DNA from: Chloroflexota bacterium
GTDB taxonomy: Bacteria; Chloroflexota; UBA6077; FW602-bin22; CADDYW01
DNA: 40,820 nt
Assembly: GCA_021324795.1 (NCBI GenBank)
Contig: JAJPIK010000039.1
Coordinates: 1-40,820, forward strand
Reading direction: 5' to 3'
Below are positions 1 to 7,646 of this stretch, piece after piece. The notes under the pieces are model-generated. The model made no database searches. It was not told where the DNA came from and saw only the letters and a program-made list of their open reading frames with translations. Position 1 is the stretch's first letter. Each line of letters starts with the position of its first letter. Both the position numbers and the translations under genes were made by a program.

Positions 1-37
1 AGGCTTCCACCAGTGTCGTAAACTTGTGCTGGTCCAT
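1..37 (-). CDS. 5' end of a minus-strand gene, truncated by the window edge
   Basis: Only the first 12 codons are visible, reading MDQHKFTTLVEA on the minus strand from an ATG at 37. Upstream on the same strand lies a purine-rich stretch (GGGAGGGGA) about 7 nt before the ATG, which is a convincing ribosome binding site. Proteins opening with MDxxxF followed by a short helix and then a twin-arginine signal are common in Thermomicrobia, so a secreted protein is possible. That is inference from 12 residues; the product cannot be identified here. Confidence 0.45.
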   Translation of the reverse strand, partial: MDQHKFTTLVEA

Positions 38-89
38 CGCAGACTCCCCTCCCGTGTAGATTGTGTAAGAGGATTATCTGCGATGGACC
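31..89. repeat. 13-bp perfect inverted repeat around a start codon
   Basis: GGTCCATCGCAGA at 31-43 is repeated inverted at 77-89 with a 33-nt spacer. The left arm contains the start codon and the six bases before it of the minus-strand gene ending at 37. The right arm reproduces the same bases pointing outward on the plus strand, where the copied ATG opens only four codons (MDRL, stop). An operator, an RNA structure hiding the start codon, or the scar of a small inverted duplication are all possible. Confidence 0.6.
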
Positions 90-464
90 GACTTTGACAT
101 GACCCTAACGTCAACTTAGGTCGTCTTGCCAATCTCAGCCGTCTTATCAGAGATCTCCGGAAAGTGTACGACGTCCCATCTGAAAGGACGCCTTGGATCC
201 CCCGATCGTCGGAACAATTCCAGTGGTCTGCCAGGTGAACACGACCTTCCCCCGGAACAAGACAATTTCCGGGACGATCTTCGCAGCCTGATTGCTCTTG
301 AGCCAGGCGGCATATCCTTGTGCTCGCTGGGCCGTCGGTACCTTGATCTAGAGCGGCGTGTTAGAGATGAGGGCGCCGTGACTGAGGGAAGTGACCGATG
401 CATAATGGAATAACCACTACTGCGCTCCCTACTCCGCTTGTGGTTCCACGGACGACATCATATC
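38..464. other. Intergenic region left of the DUF2079 gene
   Basis: This 427-bp stretch holds the ribosome binding site and presumed promoter of the minus-strand gene at the left edge, the right arm of the 13-bp inverted repeat, and the possible gene remnant at 147-347. Two fully overlapping open frames (126-413 plus, 116-403 minus) have arginine/serine-rich translations without recognisable features and no good ribosome binding site, so neither is called. No clear promoter for the downstream plus-strand gene could be assigned. Confidence 0.5.
147..347 (-). pseudogene. Possible remnant of a protein-coding gene (C-terminal part)
   Basis: The minus strand is open for 66 codons from 347 to a TGA at 147-149, with a protein-like translation: segments AAWLKSNQAAKIVPEIVLF and GKVVFTWQTTGIVPTIGG alternate hydrophobic and polar residues as beta strands do. 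There is no usable start codon, and an in-frame TAG lies directly upstream (348-350), beyond which the frame continues briefly. This fits a decayed gene, but a chance open frame is not excluded. I do not recognise the family. Confidence 0.25.
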
Positions 465-2480
465 ATGCGCGCATTCATCGGGTCTACGAGAGGACGACTC
501 TGGACTGCTTTCATGATTAGGCGCATACTATCGGCGCAAGTTGGCTGGCTGACCTTGCTTACACCGGCCCTGGGAATTGGCCTATACGTCGTCGCGTTGA
601 GCAGCATGGCGATCCGTGAGCGCCATGCGATGTATCAGTTCGATGAGGATCTGGCGATCTACGACCAGATCGTCTGGAACTCGGCCCACGGGCGCTGGTT
701 TGCCAGTACCTTGATCCAGCACGCCAATACGATGCTTGGCGATCACTTCTCGCCGATCGTCGCCATTTTTGTTCCAGTCTATTGGTTCGTCGCGAATCCG
801 GACATTTTGCTCGTTGGCCAAACTCTCGCTTTGGCTCTGGCAGCATTTCCGCTGTATGCTTTCGCCCGACGGCGAATCGGCGTATTGGGGGCGAGCCTGC
901 TCGTCGTCGCCTACCTCGTTTACCCAGCCCTCCATTACGTGAACTTGTTTCAGTTTCACGAGATCGCGCTGCTCCCCTTGCCCCTAGCTCTTGCCCTCTT
1001 CGCATTGGAAACCGAGCGGCGCTGGCTGTTTTACATCGCAGCGATCGCGTCGCTTTGCGTCAAGGAAGATGTGGCAATCGTGATGTTGGGAGTAGGGATA
1101 CTCTGGTGGCTGCGACAGCGTGATTGGCAGGCCGCGGTCGTCACAATCGCCATGGCAATCGGAGTGGGATTTCTCACTATCGGCATTCTGCTTCCCCATT
1201 TCAACACGGCAGGCGGCGGCTACTATTACGTCCGGCGCTACGCCTACCTTGGCGACACCCCGCTTGGGATCGCAGTCGGCGCTCTGACTCAGCCGGGACT
1301 GATCCTCGACCGGCTGACAAGCCCCGATCGGTTGATCTTCCTAGCCGAATTGTTTGGTCCACTCGCTCTGACGCCGCTGTTCGGCTGGGAATACACCATC
1401 GCGGCTCTCCCAACCTTCGCCTATCTGATGCTCGGTGATAGCCCGGACCAGTACGCAATCAACCGACATTATCTTTCGCCATTGCTCCCGTTCTTATTCT
1501 TTGGCAGCAGTGTGGGTGCGGAACGGCTTGGCCTACTCGCGCGGAAGATAGATCATTCCCTCACCCTTTTCTCCGGCGCACGGGGGAAAGGGAATTTCAT
1601 ACCTCAGGGAGTGGAGCAGAGCAACACCCCTCCTCTCCCACTGCGGGAGAGTGGGGCCAGGGGTGAGGGCTCCCCTACTGCCACTCTAGCCGCTGGCCTG
1701 ATCGCGTTAGCTTCCCTCGCCGGTACTTACTGGTTCGGCCCCACTCCGCTTGGCCGCGCCTACGATCCAGCGCTCTATACGCCGAGCCATCATACTCACC
1801 AGCTCGCCGAGCTGCTGGCCGCCGTTCCCGGTGGCGCTTCGGTATCGACCAGCCGAAACCTCCTGAGCTGGTTTTCCGAACGTCAGGCGGTCTACCGCTA
1901 TCCCCAGATTCAGCAAGCTGACTACGTTCTCCTCGATTGGCGCCAGCTTCGTTTCCCGATCGTTTACCAGGCCGACGATGGCGCATTCCCACGCCTACTT
2001 CAGTCGTCGGAGTATCAGATCGTAGCTTCTGGCAGCGGCGCGGTACTGTTTGCACGACAAGGACTACTCCCATCGCCAGCTTTCACCCAGGAACCGACCT
2101 TATTTGCGAATCAGATCGTTTTAAAGGGTTACCAGATTCACCGGTACCCCACCGACCACGTTCTCGACGTCACTCTTTTTTGGCAAGCGACAGTACGTCC
2201 GCCGATCAGCTATACTGTTTTCGTCCACGCCATCGACGAGCAAGGGGAGTCAATCGGGCAAAATGATAGTATGCCCCTGGATAATCTCTTTCCCACCAAC
2301 GATTGGCGGGCCGGCCAGCTCGTCCCCGACACCCATTCCCTCACCCTCCCGGATTCGCTCGCGAGCGCCAGATTGCACTTTCAGGTCGGATTGTATGATT
2401 TGAAAACGGGGGTACGCCTGCCCATCACCAGCCGCGGCTTGCCTGGCGGCAGCGACTTCGTCGAGTTTACAAGTCCCTAA
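465..2480 (+). CDS. DUF2079 family polytopic membrane protein
   Basis: An integral membrane protein of unknown biochemical function. The N-terminal region after the first helix carries the family hallmarks: an aspartate-rich segment DEDLAIYDQIVWNSAHG, then GDHFSPI, typical of DUF2079 proteins. About ten hydrophobic segments follow up to the middle, then a soluble C-terminal beta-rich part (from about residue 500) ending in FHVGLYD-like strands. The family is thought to resemble membrane glycosyltransferases of the GT-C type, which is an inference from topology. Start is uncertain: the frame opens at a TTG (438), with ATGs at 465 and 513 and no clear Shine-Dalgarno. The ATG at 513 (MIRRILS) puts the first membrane helix closest to the N-terminus. 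A REP-like palindrome at 1558-1669 is translated in frame, in a loop between membrane segments. Confidence 0.85.
   Translation: MRAFIGSTRGRLWTAFMIRRILSAQVGWLTLLTPALGIGLYVVALSSMAIRERHAMYQFDEDLAIYDQIVWNSAHGRWFASTLIQHANTMLGDHFSPIVAIFVPVYWFVANPDILLVGQTLALALAAFPLYAFARRRIGVLGASLLVVAYLVYPALHYVNLFQFHEIALLPLPLALALFALETERRWLFYIAAIASLCVKEDVAIVMLGVGILWWLRQRDWQAAVVTIAMAIGVGFLTIGILLPHFNTAGGGYYYVRRYAYLGDTPLGIAVGALTQPGLILDRLTSPDRLIFLAELFGPLALTPLFGWEYTIAALPTFAYLMLGDSPDQYAINRHYLSPLLPFLFFGSSVGAERLGLLARKIDHSLTLFSGARGKGNFIPQGVEQSNTPPLPLRESGARGEGSPTATLAAGLIALASLAGTYWFGPTPLGRAYDPALYTPSHHTHQLAELLAAVPGGASVSTSRNLLSWFSERQAVYRYPQIQQADYVLLDWRQLRFPIVYQADDGAFPRLLQSSEYQIVASGSGAVLFARQGLLPSPAFTQEPTLFANQIVLKGYQIHRYPTDHVLDVTLFWQATVRPPISYTVFVHAIDEQGESIGQNDSMPLDNLFPTNDWRAGQLVPDTHSLTLPDSLASARLHFQVGLYDLKTGVRLPITSRGLPGGSDFVEFTSP
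1558..1669. repeat. REP-like palindromic element inside a coding sequence
   Basis: The ends are inverted copies of each other (CCCTCACCCT at 1558-1567, GGGGTGAGGG at 1660-1669, one mismatch) and the interior holds a perfect 7-bp hairpin (CTCTCCC 1633-1639, GGGAGAG 1645-1651). This is the layout of small dispersed palindromic repeats, which encode LPLRESGARGEG-like peptides when read through. Here the element keeps the reading frame of the DUF2079 gene and adds a low-complexity stretch of about 37 residues. Confidence 0.65.
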
Positions 2481-2673
2481 CGCAACCCCTCCTGCCCCGA
2501 TCTGAAACCACACTGACCAACGCTCGTCGGGAGACAAGATCATCAGGCTAGCTTCGATTCCGTGAGCGTTGGGCATTCAGCTAACTGATCGCGGGAAGCA
2601 GTAATGTTATCGGCACCGCCTGGTGCTAAGATCTAGAATAGAAGCTCTAGATCGTTCGATGCAGGGATCGATG

Positions 2674-4650
2674 ATGGAACAACACTACCCCGATCAACCA
2701 AGCGACAGCGATCGTGACATCGTCTGGCAGCCTAGCGATGCCTACCTCCAAGGCAGCCATCTTGCTCGCTTCATGGCGACTCATCGGATAAACTCGCTCG
2801 ACGAGCTGTGGAAGCGATCGGTTGCCGATATAGCCTGGTTCTGGGATGCAGTGGTTCGTGATCTTGGTCTCCAGTTTTTCGAGCCGTACCAGCAGGTTCT
2901 CGATCTCAGCCAGGGAGCTCCCTGGGCACGTTGGTTCGTTGGAGGCCGCTACAACTACGTCCACAACGCTTTGGACCGGCACGCCACTGGTCCAGATGCC
3001 CAGCGTCTGGCAGTGATCTGGGAAGGTGAAGACGGTGAGGTCCGACGCCTCAGCTTCGCCAAGCTCACGAACGAGACCAACCGGCTTGCTGCCGGCTTGC
3101 GAGAACTGGGCATCGGTCCAGGTGATCGCGTCGGGATCTTCCTGCCGATGCTCCCGGAAGTTGTCGTCGCCGTGCTCGCCTGTGGGAAGATCGGCGCCAT
3201 TTTCACGCCGATTTTCTCGGGCTATGCTGCTCCGGCGGTTGCCTCACGCCTCCAAGACTCGGGAGCACGACTGCTGATCACCGCCGATGGCTTCTGGCGG
3301 CGAGGCCGCGTCGTACCGATGGGCAACACCGCCATCGAAGCGGCAGGGCAGTCGCCAAGCGTCGAGCACGTCCTCATCCGGCGTCGCTTGGGGAATGCGC
3401 TTACTTCGTCCGCTACGCCGATCGTCGATTGGGAGAACCTCGTCGCCAATCTTTCCAACGTGAGAGACTCGAGCCACGGCACCGACGCCGACGCCCCGTT
3501 CATGATCATTTACACGTCAGGGACGACTGGCCGGCCAAAGGGCACGGTTCACGTGCATAGCGGCTTTCCAATCAAGGCGACGCAAGACCTGGCCCATTGC
3601 TTCGACTTGCGATCCAGCGACGTCTTATTCTGGCTCACCGACATCGGCTGGATGATGGGGCCCTGGGCGATCGCCGGTGGGCTGACCCTCGGCGCAACCC
3701 TCTGTCTCTACGAAGGGGCGATCGATTACCCCAAGCCGGACCGCCTCTGGGGGCTCGTCGAGCGGCATGGCGTCACCACGCTCGGGATTTCTCCCACTGC
3801 AGTGCGTGCGCTCATGCCGCACGGTGACGCCTGGGTTCGTGGCCACGATCGCTCGTCACTACGGGTGCTCGGCTCGACCGGCGAGCCCTGGAATCCGGCG
3901 CCGTGGTACTGGTTTTTCGAGGTCGTCGGCGATAGGCGCTGCCCGATCATCAACTACTCAGGAGGAACCGAGATCAGCGGCGGGATCGTCGGCGGGCTCA
4001 CCCTGGCCCCGTTGCGTCCCTGCGCTTTCGCGGGACCCGTCCCCGGTATGGATGCCGATGTCGTTGACGAACAAGGCAATCCGGTACGCGGCTCGGTGGG
4101 TGAGCTGATTATTCGGCAACCATGGGTCGGCATGACCCGTGGCTTCTGGCAGGCACCGGAGCGCTATCTCGAGACTTACTGGTCACGCTGGCCCAACGTT
4201 TGGGTGCACGGCGATTGGGCGATGGTCGACGAGCGTGGCGCCTGGTACATTTTGGGGCGATCGGATGACACGATCAAGGTAGCCGGGAAGCGCGTTGGCC
4301 CAGCCGAGGTCGAATCAGCCACTGTCGCTCACCCTGCCGTGAGAGAGGCGGCCGCGATTGGTGTCCCGCACCCGGTCAAAGGGGAGGTGCTCGTCGTTCT
4401 GACCATTCTGCGCCCGGGCACGTCGGAAACCGAGCAACTCCGGGCCGAGATTCAGAACACGATTACGACCCACCTTGGCAAGGCGCTCCAGCCCGAGCGG
4501 GTCTGCTTCGTCGACGACCTGCCCCGCACCCGCAACGCCAAGATTCTCCGCCGGGTGATCCGTGCCGCCTACCTTGGCCAGAGCGAGCTAGGCGACCTTA
4601 CCGCGTTGGAGAATCCGGCCGCGATTGAAGGGATCCGCCAAGCACGGTAA
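2674..4650 (+). CDS. Acyl-CoA synthetase (AMP-forming), acetyl-CoA synthetase fold
   Basis: A cytoplasmic ANL-superfamily ligase that activates a carboxylic acid to acyl-AMP and then acyl-CoA. Visible motifs in the 658-residue protein: phosphate-binding loop YTSGTTGRPKG (about 280-290), the adenine-side NYSGGTE, the hinge GRSDDTIKVAGKRVGPAEVES, and the C-terminal catalytic lysine in PRTRNAKILRR (K623). The long N-terminal part with WFVGGRYNYVHNALDRH is typical of the Acs/propionyl/acetoacetyl branch. True acetyl-CoA synthetases have WWQTE where this protein has SGGTE; loss of that tryptophan, which closes the acyl pocket, suggests a larger substrate (inference). The frame is open from a GTG at 2623; the ATG at 2674 is preferred because AGGGA lies 6 nt upstream. 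It stands alone, converging on the next gene. Confidence 0.9.
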   Translation: MEQHYPDQPSDSDRDIVWQPSDAYLQGSHLARFMATHRINSLDELWKRSVADIAWFWDAVVRDLGLQFFEPYQQVLDLSQGAPWARWFVGGRYNYVHNALDRHATGPDAQRLAVIWEGEDGEVRRLSFAKLTNETNRLAAGLRELGIGPGDRVGIFLPMLPEVVVAVLACGKIGAIFTPIFSGYAAPAVASRLQDSGARLLITADGFWRRGRVVPMGNTAIEAAGQSPSVEHVLIRRRLGNALTSSATPIVDWENLVANLSNVRDSSHGTDADAPFMIIYTSGTTGRPKGTVHVHSGFPIKATQDLAHCFDLRSSDVLFWLTDIGWMMGPWAIAGGLTLGATLCLYEGAIDYPKPDRLWGLVERHGVTTLGISPTAVRALMPHGDAWVRGHDRSSLRVLGSTGEPWNPAPWYWFFEVVGDRRCPIINYSGGTEISGGIVGGLTLAPLRPCAFAGPVPGMDADVVDEQGNPVRGSVGELIIRQPWVGMTRGFWQAPERYLETYWSRWPNVWVHGDWAMVDERGAWYILGRSDDTIKVAGKRVGPAEVESATVAHPAVREAAAIGVPHPVKGEVLVVLTILRPGTSETEQLRAEIQNTITTHLGKALQPERVCFVDDLPRTRNAKILRRVIRAAYLGQSELGDLTALENPAAIEGIRQAR

Positions 4651-4676
4651 TCTGCATTTGACGCACCTGCCTGATC

Positions 4677-5756
4677 TCACTGTATCAGGAAGAACGTCGA
4701 GTTATAAGGGCAGTTGGACAAGTTCCACGTTCCGGAGAACGGTGGAACGTCCGGAACTGGCATACTGCCGGTCACTTTGTAGGAGCCCGGCGGAAGCTGT
4801 AGATTCGTCGAGGCACCAGGGTCCAGGGTCAATGCCTGACTGGACGGACCATTGAGGGATAACGACAGCGGGTAGGCAGTTTCATCGTCAACCACAAGGG
4901 TCGCTACGTTGCCAGAGCAGCTTCCAGTTTGCACTGGCTGCTGAATCGTCGGAGGAGCGCCCGGCCCCAGGCTCGATTGGGCAGGTGCCGGATTATTGGG
5001 CGTCGGGCTGGGTTGAGCGGGCGCCTGGCCACCGGGTGCGGTGGTTGGCTCGAGAGCTCCCTGGTCAGGCAGAATGCCAGCCTCTTTGACAATGTCTCCC
5101 CCCAAAGCCACGGTCACTGTCCCAGCCTTGGCCCAGGGTACGTCCTGCTTCCAGAGCTGAAACTCGACCCGCTGGGCGCGCAGGGCGAGATGATTGCCCA
5201 TGTCGGTCACTGCCGAGGTAGGCAGGCCGTTCGCCTGGATCGGGTCTCCGACCACGTCGTAGTACTTCGCTTTGATCGCCGGCGCGGCATCGAGGAGAGC
5301 GAGGCGGCCGGCCACGATCTGGTCCCAGGTCTTGCCCTGCTCGTCGAGCTGGATCGGCCGGGGCACCTGGCGCATGGTATAGAGCCAATCGTCCTTACCC
5401 AGATCATGAAGGCGGTCGAAGGTATTGACGAAGGCGACGGTGCCGGTATCGGGATGCCACTGGAAGACGACCCGCTGGAAGACCTGAACGGTGAAGCCGT
5501 CCCATTGGAAGCGCTGCGAGGCTGGGTAGCCGACGGCTTGCACTCCACCAAAGCGCTGGAACGCGGACCAGAAGAGGATACCTCCCTCGTCGGTGACCGC
5601 GTATCCAAGGCCACCTCCGCCGCCAGTTTGAGTGAAGAAGTGGCCGCCGGGAATATCCCAATCGTCTGACGCAGCGAAACTCACTGACGGCAGTAGACCC
5701 AGGACGAGTGACATCAAGAAGACGATGGTGAATAAAGCTCGATTGGCTGGTCTCAC
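4677..5756 (-). CDS. Secreted protein with tryptophan/glycine-rich module and proline-rich linker
   Basis: An exported protein of unknown function (359 aa). A signal peptide (charged RPANR, hydrophobic LFTIVFLMSLVLGLLPSV, cleavage near SFA-AS) is followed by a module GHFFTQTGGGGGLGYAVTDE then FWSAFQRFGGVQAVGYPASQRF and FQRVVFQWHP. These resemble the short repeats seen in secreted Chloroflexota proteins and, distantly, LGFP repeats of cell-wall proteins. A Pro/Ala/Gln-rich linker (about 235-275) joins a small C-terminal domain with two cysteines that could form a disulfide. The GTG at 5756 is chosen over one five codons earlier because AGAGGAG lies 5 nt before it. A promoter is visible at 5825-5852. 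Unlike its three secreted neighbours, it lacks the TDRSGLILDP domain. Confidence 0.8.
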   Translation of the reverse strand: MRPANRALFTIVFLMSLVLGLLPSVSFAASDDWDIPGGHFFTQTGGGGGLGYAVTDEGGILFWSAFQRFGGVQAVGYPASQRFQWDGFTVQVFQRVVFQWHPDTGTVAFVNTFDRLHDLGKDDWLYTMRQVPRPIQLDEQGKTWDQIVAGRLALLDAAPAIKAKYYDVVGDPIQANGLPTSAVTDMGNHLALRAQRVEFQLWKQDVPWAKAGTVTVALGGDIVKEAGILPDQGALEPTTAPGGQAPAQPSPTPNNPAPAQSSLGPGAPPTIQQPVQTGSCSGNVATLVVDDETAYPLSLSLNGPSSQALTLDPGASTNLQLPPGSYKVTGSMPVPDVPPFSGTWNLSNCPYNSTFFLIQ

Positions 5757-5824
5757 GAATACTCCTCTCACTTTCTCCCACTCGCCCCAGCCCTGCTCGC
5801 ATCAGGGGCGTGTGAGATGCATCG

Positions 5825-5852
5825 AGTATATATGTGTTCACCTACTTATCAA
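5825..5852 (-). promoter_or_regulatory. Promoter of the secreted protein gene at 4677-5756
   Basis: On the minus strand TTGATA (5852-5847) and TATACT (5830-5825) are separated by 16 nt, a good sigma-70-type match. The expected leader is about 60 nt to the GTG at 5756. Confidence 0.55.
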
Positions 5853-5887
5853 GTACTTCATTAGAGAGTCCGCCTGACCAGCCGGAT

Positions 5888-5927
5888 AACAGGAAGGAGT
5901 GCACCGGTTGGCGCACTCCTTCCTGTT
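5888..5927 (-). terminator. Perfect 15-bp hairpin downstream of the secreted gene 6002-7069
   Basis: AACAGGAAGGAGTGC (5888-5902) and its exact reverse complement (5913-5927) enclose a 10-nt loop, starting about 75 nt after the stop codon of the minus-strand gene. There is no U-run after the stem on either strand, so it may act as a 3'-end stabiliser or as a terminator needing other factors. Confidence 0.65.
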
Positions 5928-6001
5928 TGCGCTAACGATTTAACAGACCGCCGAGATTACCAGGCCCCCTTCACCCGATTCGCTCGGCGTGTCCTTGCTC
6001 G

Positions 6002-7069
6002 TTAGGGGGTGCTCCAAGGCGTTCCAGGCGGAGCAGCTTGGAAGGTAGCAGCAACACTGCCAGTGTTCAATTGGGAGTCAGTGTAGTAGATCTTGACCAC
6101 TGTGCCAACGCCGCTACCGTAGAAGCGAACCGAATACCCGTCGGTCAGGGGATTACCGGGGCCAACGGAAAAACCCTTCGGGAACCAGGCAAACCATGCT
6201 CCCCCCGGCCCAGCAACGACGGAAATCGGACGGGTATAAGACGTGCCGCGTGCCGCGAAGCCCGCTGGTGGGATAACCTGAATCTCGGTGATAGTGTAAG
6301 TGCCCGCCGTGCCGTACGCCCGCGGGATAATCCGCGTCTGATTCGGGCCATCCTGAACGGCGATCGGGTCGACGACCAGACCAGTCGCTGGATCGGTCAC
6401 GGGCGGGGCAACGATCGGAATAGCCGGTGGGAAATTGCTAACGACGATCGGCTTGTCCGGCGGAATTGGCCCCCCCGGGGTCGGCGGGTTCAGCCACGGC
6501 ACATTGATGCCCCCCAGCGAGTTTGCCTGGGTCCAGATGTCATAGGTATTCCCGAGGGCGTACCAGATATCCTCGTTCGAGTGATTGTAGAGGTGGATGT
6601 AGATCGGGACGTTGAAGCTCTGCGCCGAACGCCAGTAAAGCACATCATTCGGCTGACCTGACTGGAGGGAGCCGGCACCAAACTTATACAGATTGGGGAA
6701 AGCCGGATCCTGCTGTCCAACACAGCCGATGTTAGAGAACATCGGGCTAACGCCACTCCCATAGATACATGGCCACTCGAGATCGAAGCCAATGTTCTGG
6801 AAATCCGGAAGGTTTCCGGGCAGATAGTCAAGGAGAACGGCGTTACGGTTGTTACCGTTGCTCTGGAACCAGAACCAGCGGTCTTGTCCCGCTTTCAGCA
6901 TGCCATGACGAACTTCCGGGTAACCGGAGTTAACACCATGGACCGAAAGACCTTGGGCAGTTGTCGGATCCGTCCCTGCCGTGTCGATAACGATGTTGGC
7001 GGCCGAAGCAATGGGAGTCAACAAGGTGAGAAGAAGACCGAAGATGGCAATGACCATCAACCTCTTCAT
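6002..7069 (-). CDS. Secreted two-domain protein, TDRSG-family paralog A
   Basis: A secreted protein of unknown function (355 aa). The signal peptide is MKRLMVIAIFGLLLTLLTPI, with cleavage after ASA. Residues 55-175 form a beta-rich domain (GMLKAGQDRWFWFQS, NAVLLDYLPG, IYIHLYNHSNEDIWYALG) resembling bacterial pre-peptidase C-terminal (PPC) domains. A proline-rich linker begins PWLNPPTPGG. Residues 225-345 are a diverged copy of the domain shared with the two upstream paralogs: TDPATGLVVDP, IQVIPPAG, NPLTDGYSVRFYGSGVGTVV. The same order (PPC-like domain, WLNPP linker, TDRSG domain) occurs at 9983-10945, showing common descent. Four cysteines, C101 and C116 among them, could pair. AAGGAG 6 nt before the ATG at 7069 fixes the start. 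The gene has a promoter at 7460-7488 and an unusually long leader with three 16-nt repeats. Confidence 0.85.
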   Translation of the reverse strand: MKRLMVIAIFGLLLTLLTPIASAANIVIDTAGTDPTTAQGLSVHGVNSGYPEVRHGMLKAGQDRWFWFQSNGNNRNAVLLDYLPGNLPDFQNIGFDLEWPCIYGSGVSPMFSNIGCVGQQDPAFPNLYKFGAGSLQSGQPNDVLYWRSAQSFNVPIYIHLYNHSNEDIWYALGNTYDIWTQANSLGGINVPWLNPPTPGGPIPPDKPIVVSNFPPAIPIVAPPVTDPATGLVVDPIAVQDGPNQTRIIPRAYGTAGTYTITEIQVIPPAGFAARGTSYTRPISVVAGPGGAWFAWFPKGFSVGPGNPLTDGYSVRFYGSGVGTVVKIYYTDSQLNTGSVAATFQAAPPGTPWSTP

Positions 7070-7404
7070 GGGTTGCTCCTTAAACATCTGTTTCGTCTCT
7101 GTTCGACAAGAACTCGCGGACGTCACCGCTGGAAATCGAACCCTCGTCCCCGTTCTTCCTCGGTGAAGCCCTTACGAATGACTTGTCGTTGCCTTGAACA
7201 CCAGGATGCGAGAGATACTTGCCATGGACCAGGTACGAATCGATGAAGAGAACCCTTGAGATGAGACGAATCGTCTGTACGCTCCCTACCCTACCTCCTT
7301 CTCAGAAAGTTAGGGAGTACGGCGGTGCCGCGCCAACCTAGGAGATACGCGCGCTCGCGAGTGGAAAGAAGCTCGACCTGCGCATACTACCTCTCCCCCC
7401 TGAA

Positions 7405-7452
7405 GATGTAACGATTTGAGGATGTAACCTTTTGAGAATGTAACTATTTTCC
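7405..7452 (-). repeat. Three 16-nt direct repeats at the predicted transcription start
   Basis: On the plus strand GATGTAAC-GATTTGAG, GATGTAAC-CTTTTGAG and AATGTAAC-TATTTTCC follow each other with an exact 16-nt period (7405-7420, 7421-7436, 7437-7452). On the transcribed minus strand this reads GTTACATNCTCAAA three times. The array begins just after the -10 box at 7460-7465, so it covers roughly +1 to +48 of the transcript of the secreted gene. A DNA operator array or a repeated RNA-binding site would both fit. Confidence 0.7.
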
Positions 7453-7459
7453 GGCCGTC

Positions 7460-7488
7460 ATACTACTCGGGGCCTGAACATTTGTCAA
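7460..7488 (-). promoter_or_regulatory. Promoter of the secreted gene 6002-7069
   Basis: Minus-strand TTGACA (7488-7483) and TAGTAT (7465-7460) with 17-nt spacing. Transcription would start near 7453, giving a leader of about 385 nt. Confidence 0.6.
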
Positions 7489-7549
7489 CAGGGAATGTCT
7501 AAATTTCGATGAACGAATGTTGGATTATCGGTTGACAAAAACCATACAA

Positions 7550-7596
7550 AATAACAAGGGGTTGAGAAGATGCTTTATTCTCAACCCCTTGTTATT
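7550..7596 (-). terminator. Intrinsic terminator of the triple-repeat secreted gene
   Basis: A perfect 19-bp stem (7550-7568 with 7578-7596) and a 9-nt loop lie 50 nt after the stop codon of the gene at 7647-8846. On the minus strand the stem is followed by a T-rich run (TTTTGTATGGTTTTTG), as in a Rho-independent terminator. The stem is unusually long. Confidence 0.85.
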
Positions 7597-7646
7597 CGCT
7601 TATTGATCAAGCGGGCGACGAGGTCCGCTGCGCCGAGCCTCGACGA

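Larger units (their letters stand above)
7070..7646. other. Intergenic region: long leader, repeats, promoter and terminator
   Basis: From right to left on the minus strand this 577-bp stretch holds the 19-bp terminator hairpin of the gene at 7647-8846, the promoter of the gene at 6002-7069 (7460-7488), three 16-nt direct repeats at the predicted transcription start (7405-7452), and then about 335 nt of further leader. In the leader a 7-bp inverted repeat (CTCCCTA near 7282, TAGGGAG near 7312) could form a stem. I see no known riboswitch class and no convincing ORF. Confidence 0.55.

Noticed and set aside
116..413. Two overlapping 95-codon frames, one on each strand, as genes
   Set aside because: No ribosome binding site, arginine/serine-rich translations without domain character, and they overlap a better protein-like frame on the minus strand.
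4669..4688. CCTGAT/ATCAGG stem between the convergent genes as a terminator
   Set aside because: Only six base pairs, no U-tract, and it overlaps the last codons of the secreted protein gene.
7070..7453. Known riboswitch in the long leader of the secreted gene
   Set aside because: No conserved core of a class I know (TPP, cobalamin, c-di-GMP, SAM, glycine) could be recognised by eye; a covariance search would be needed.
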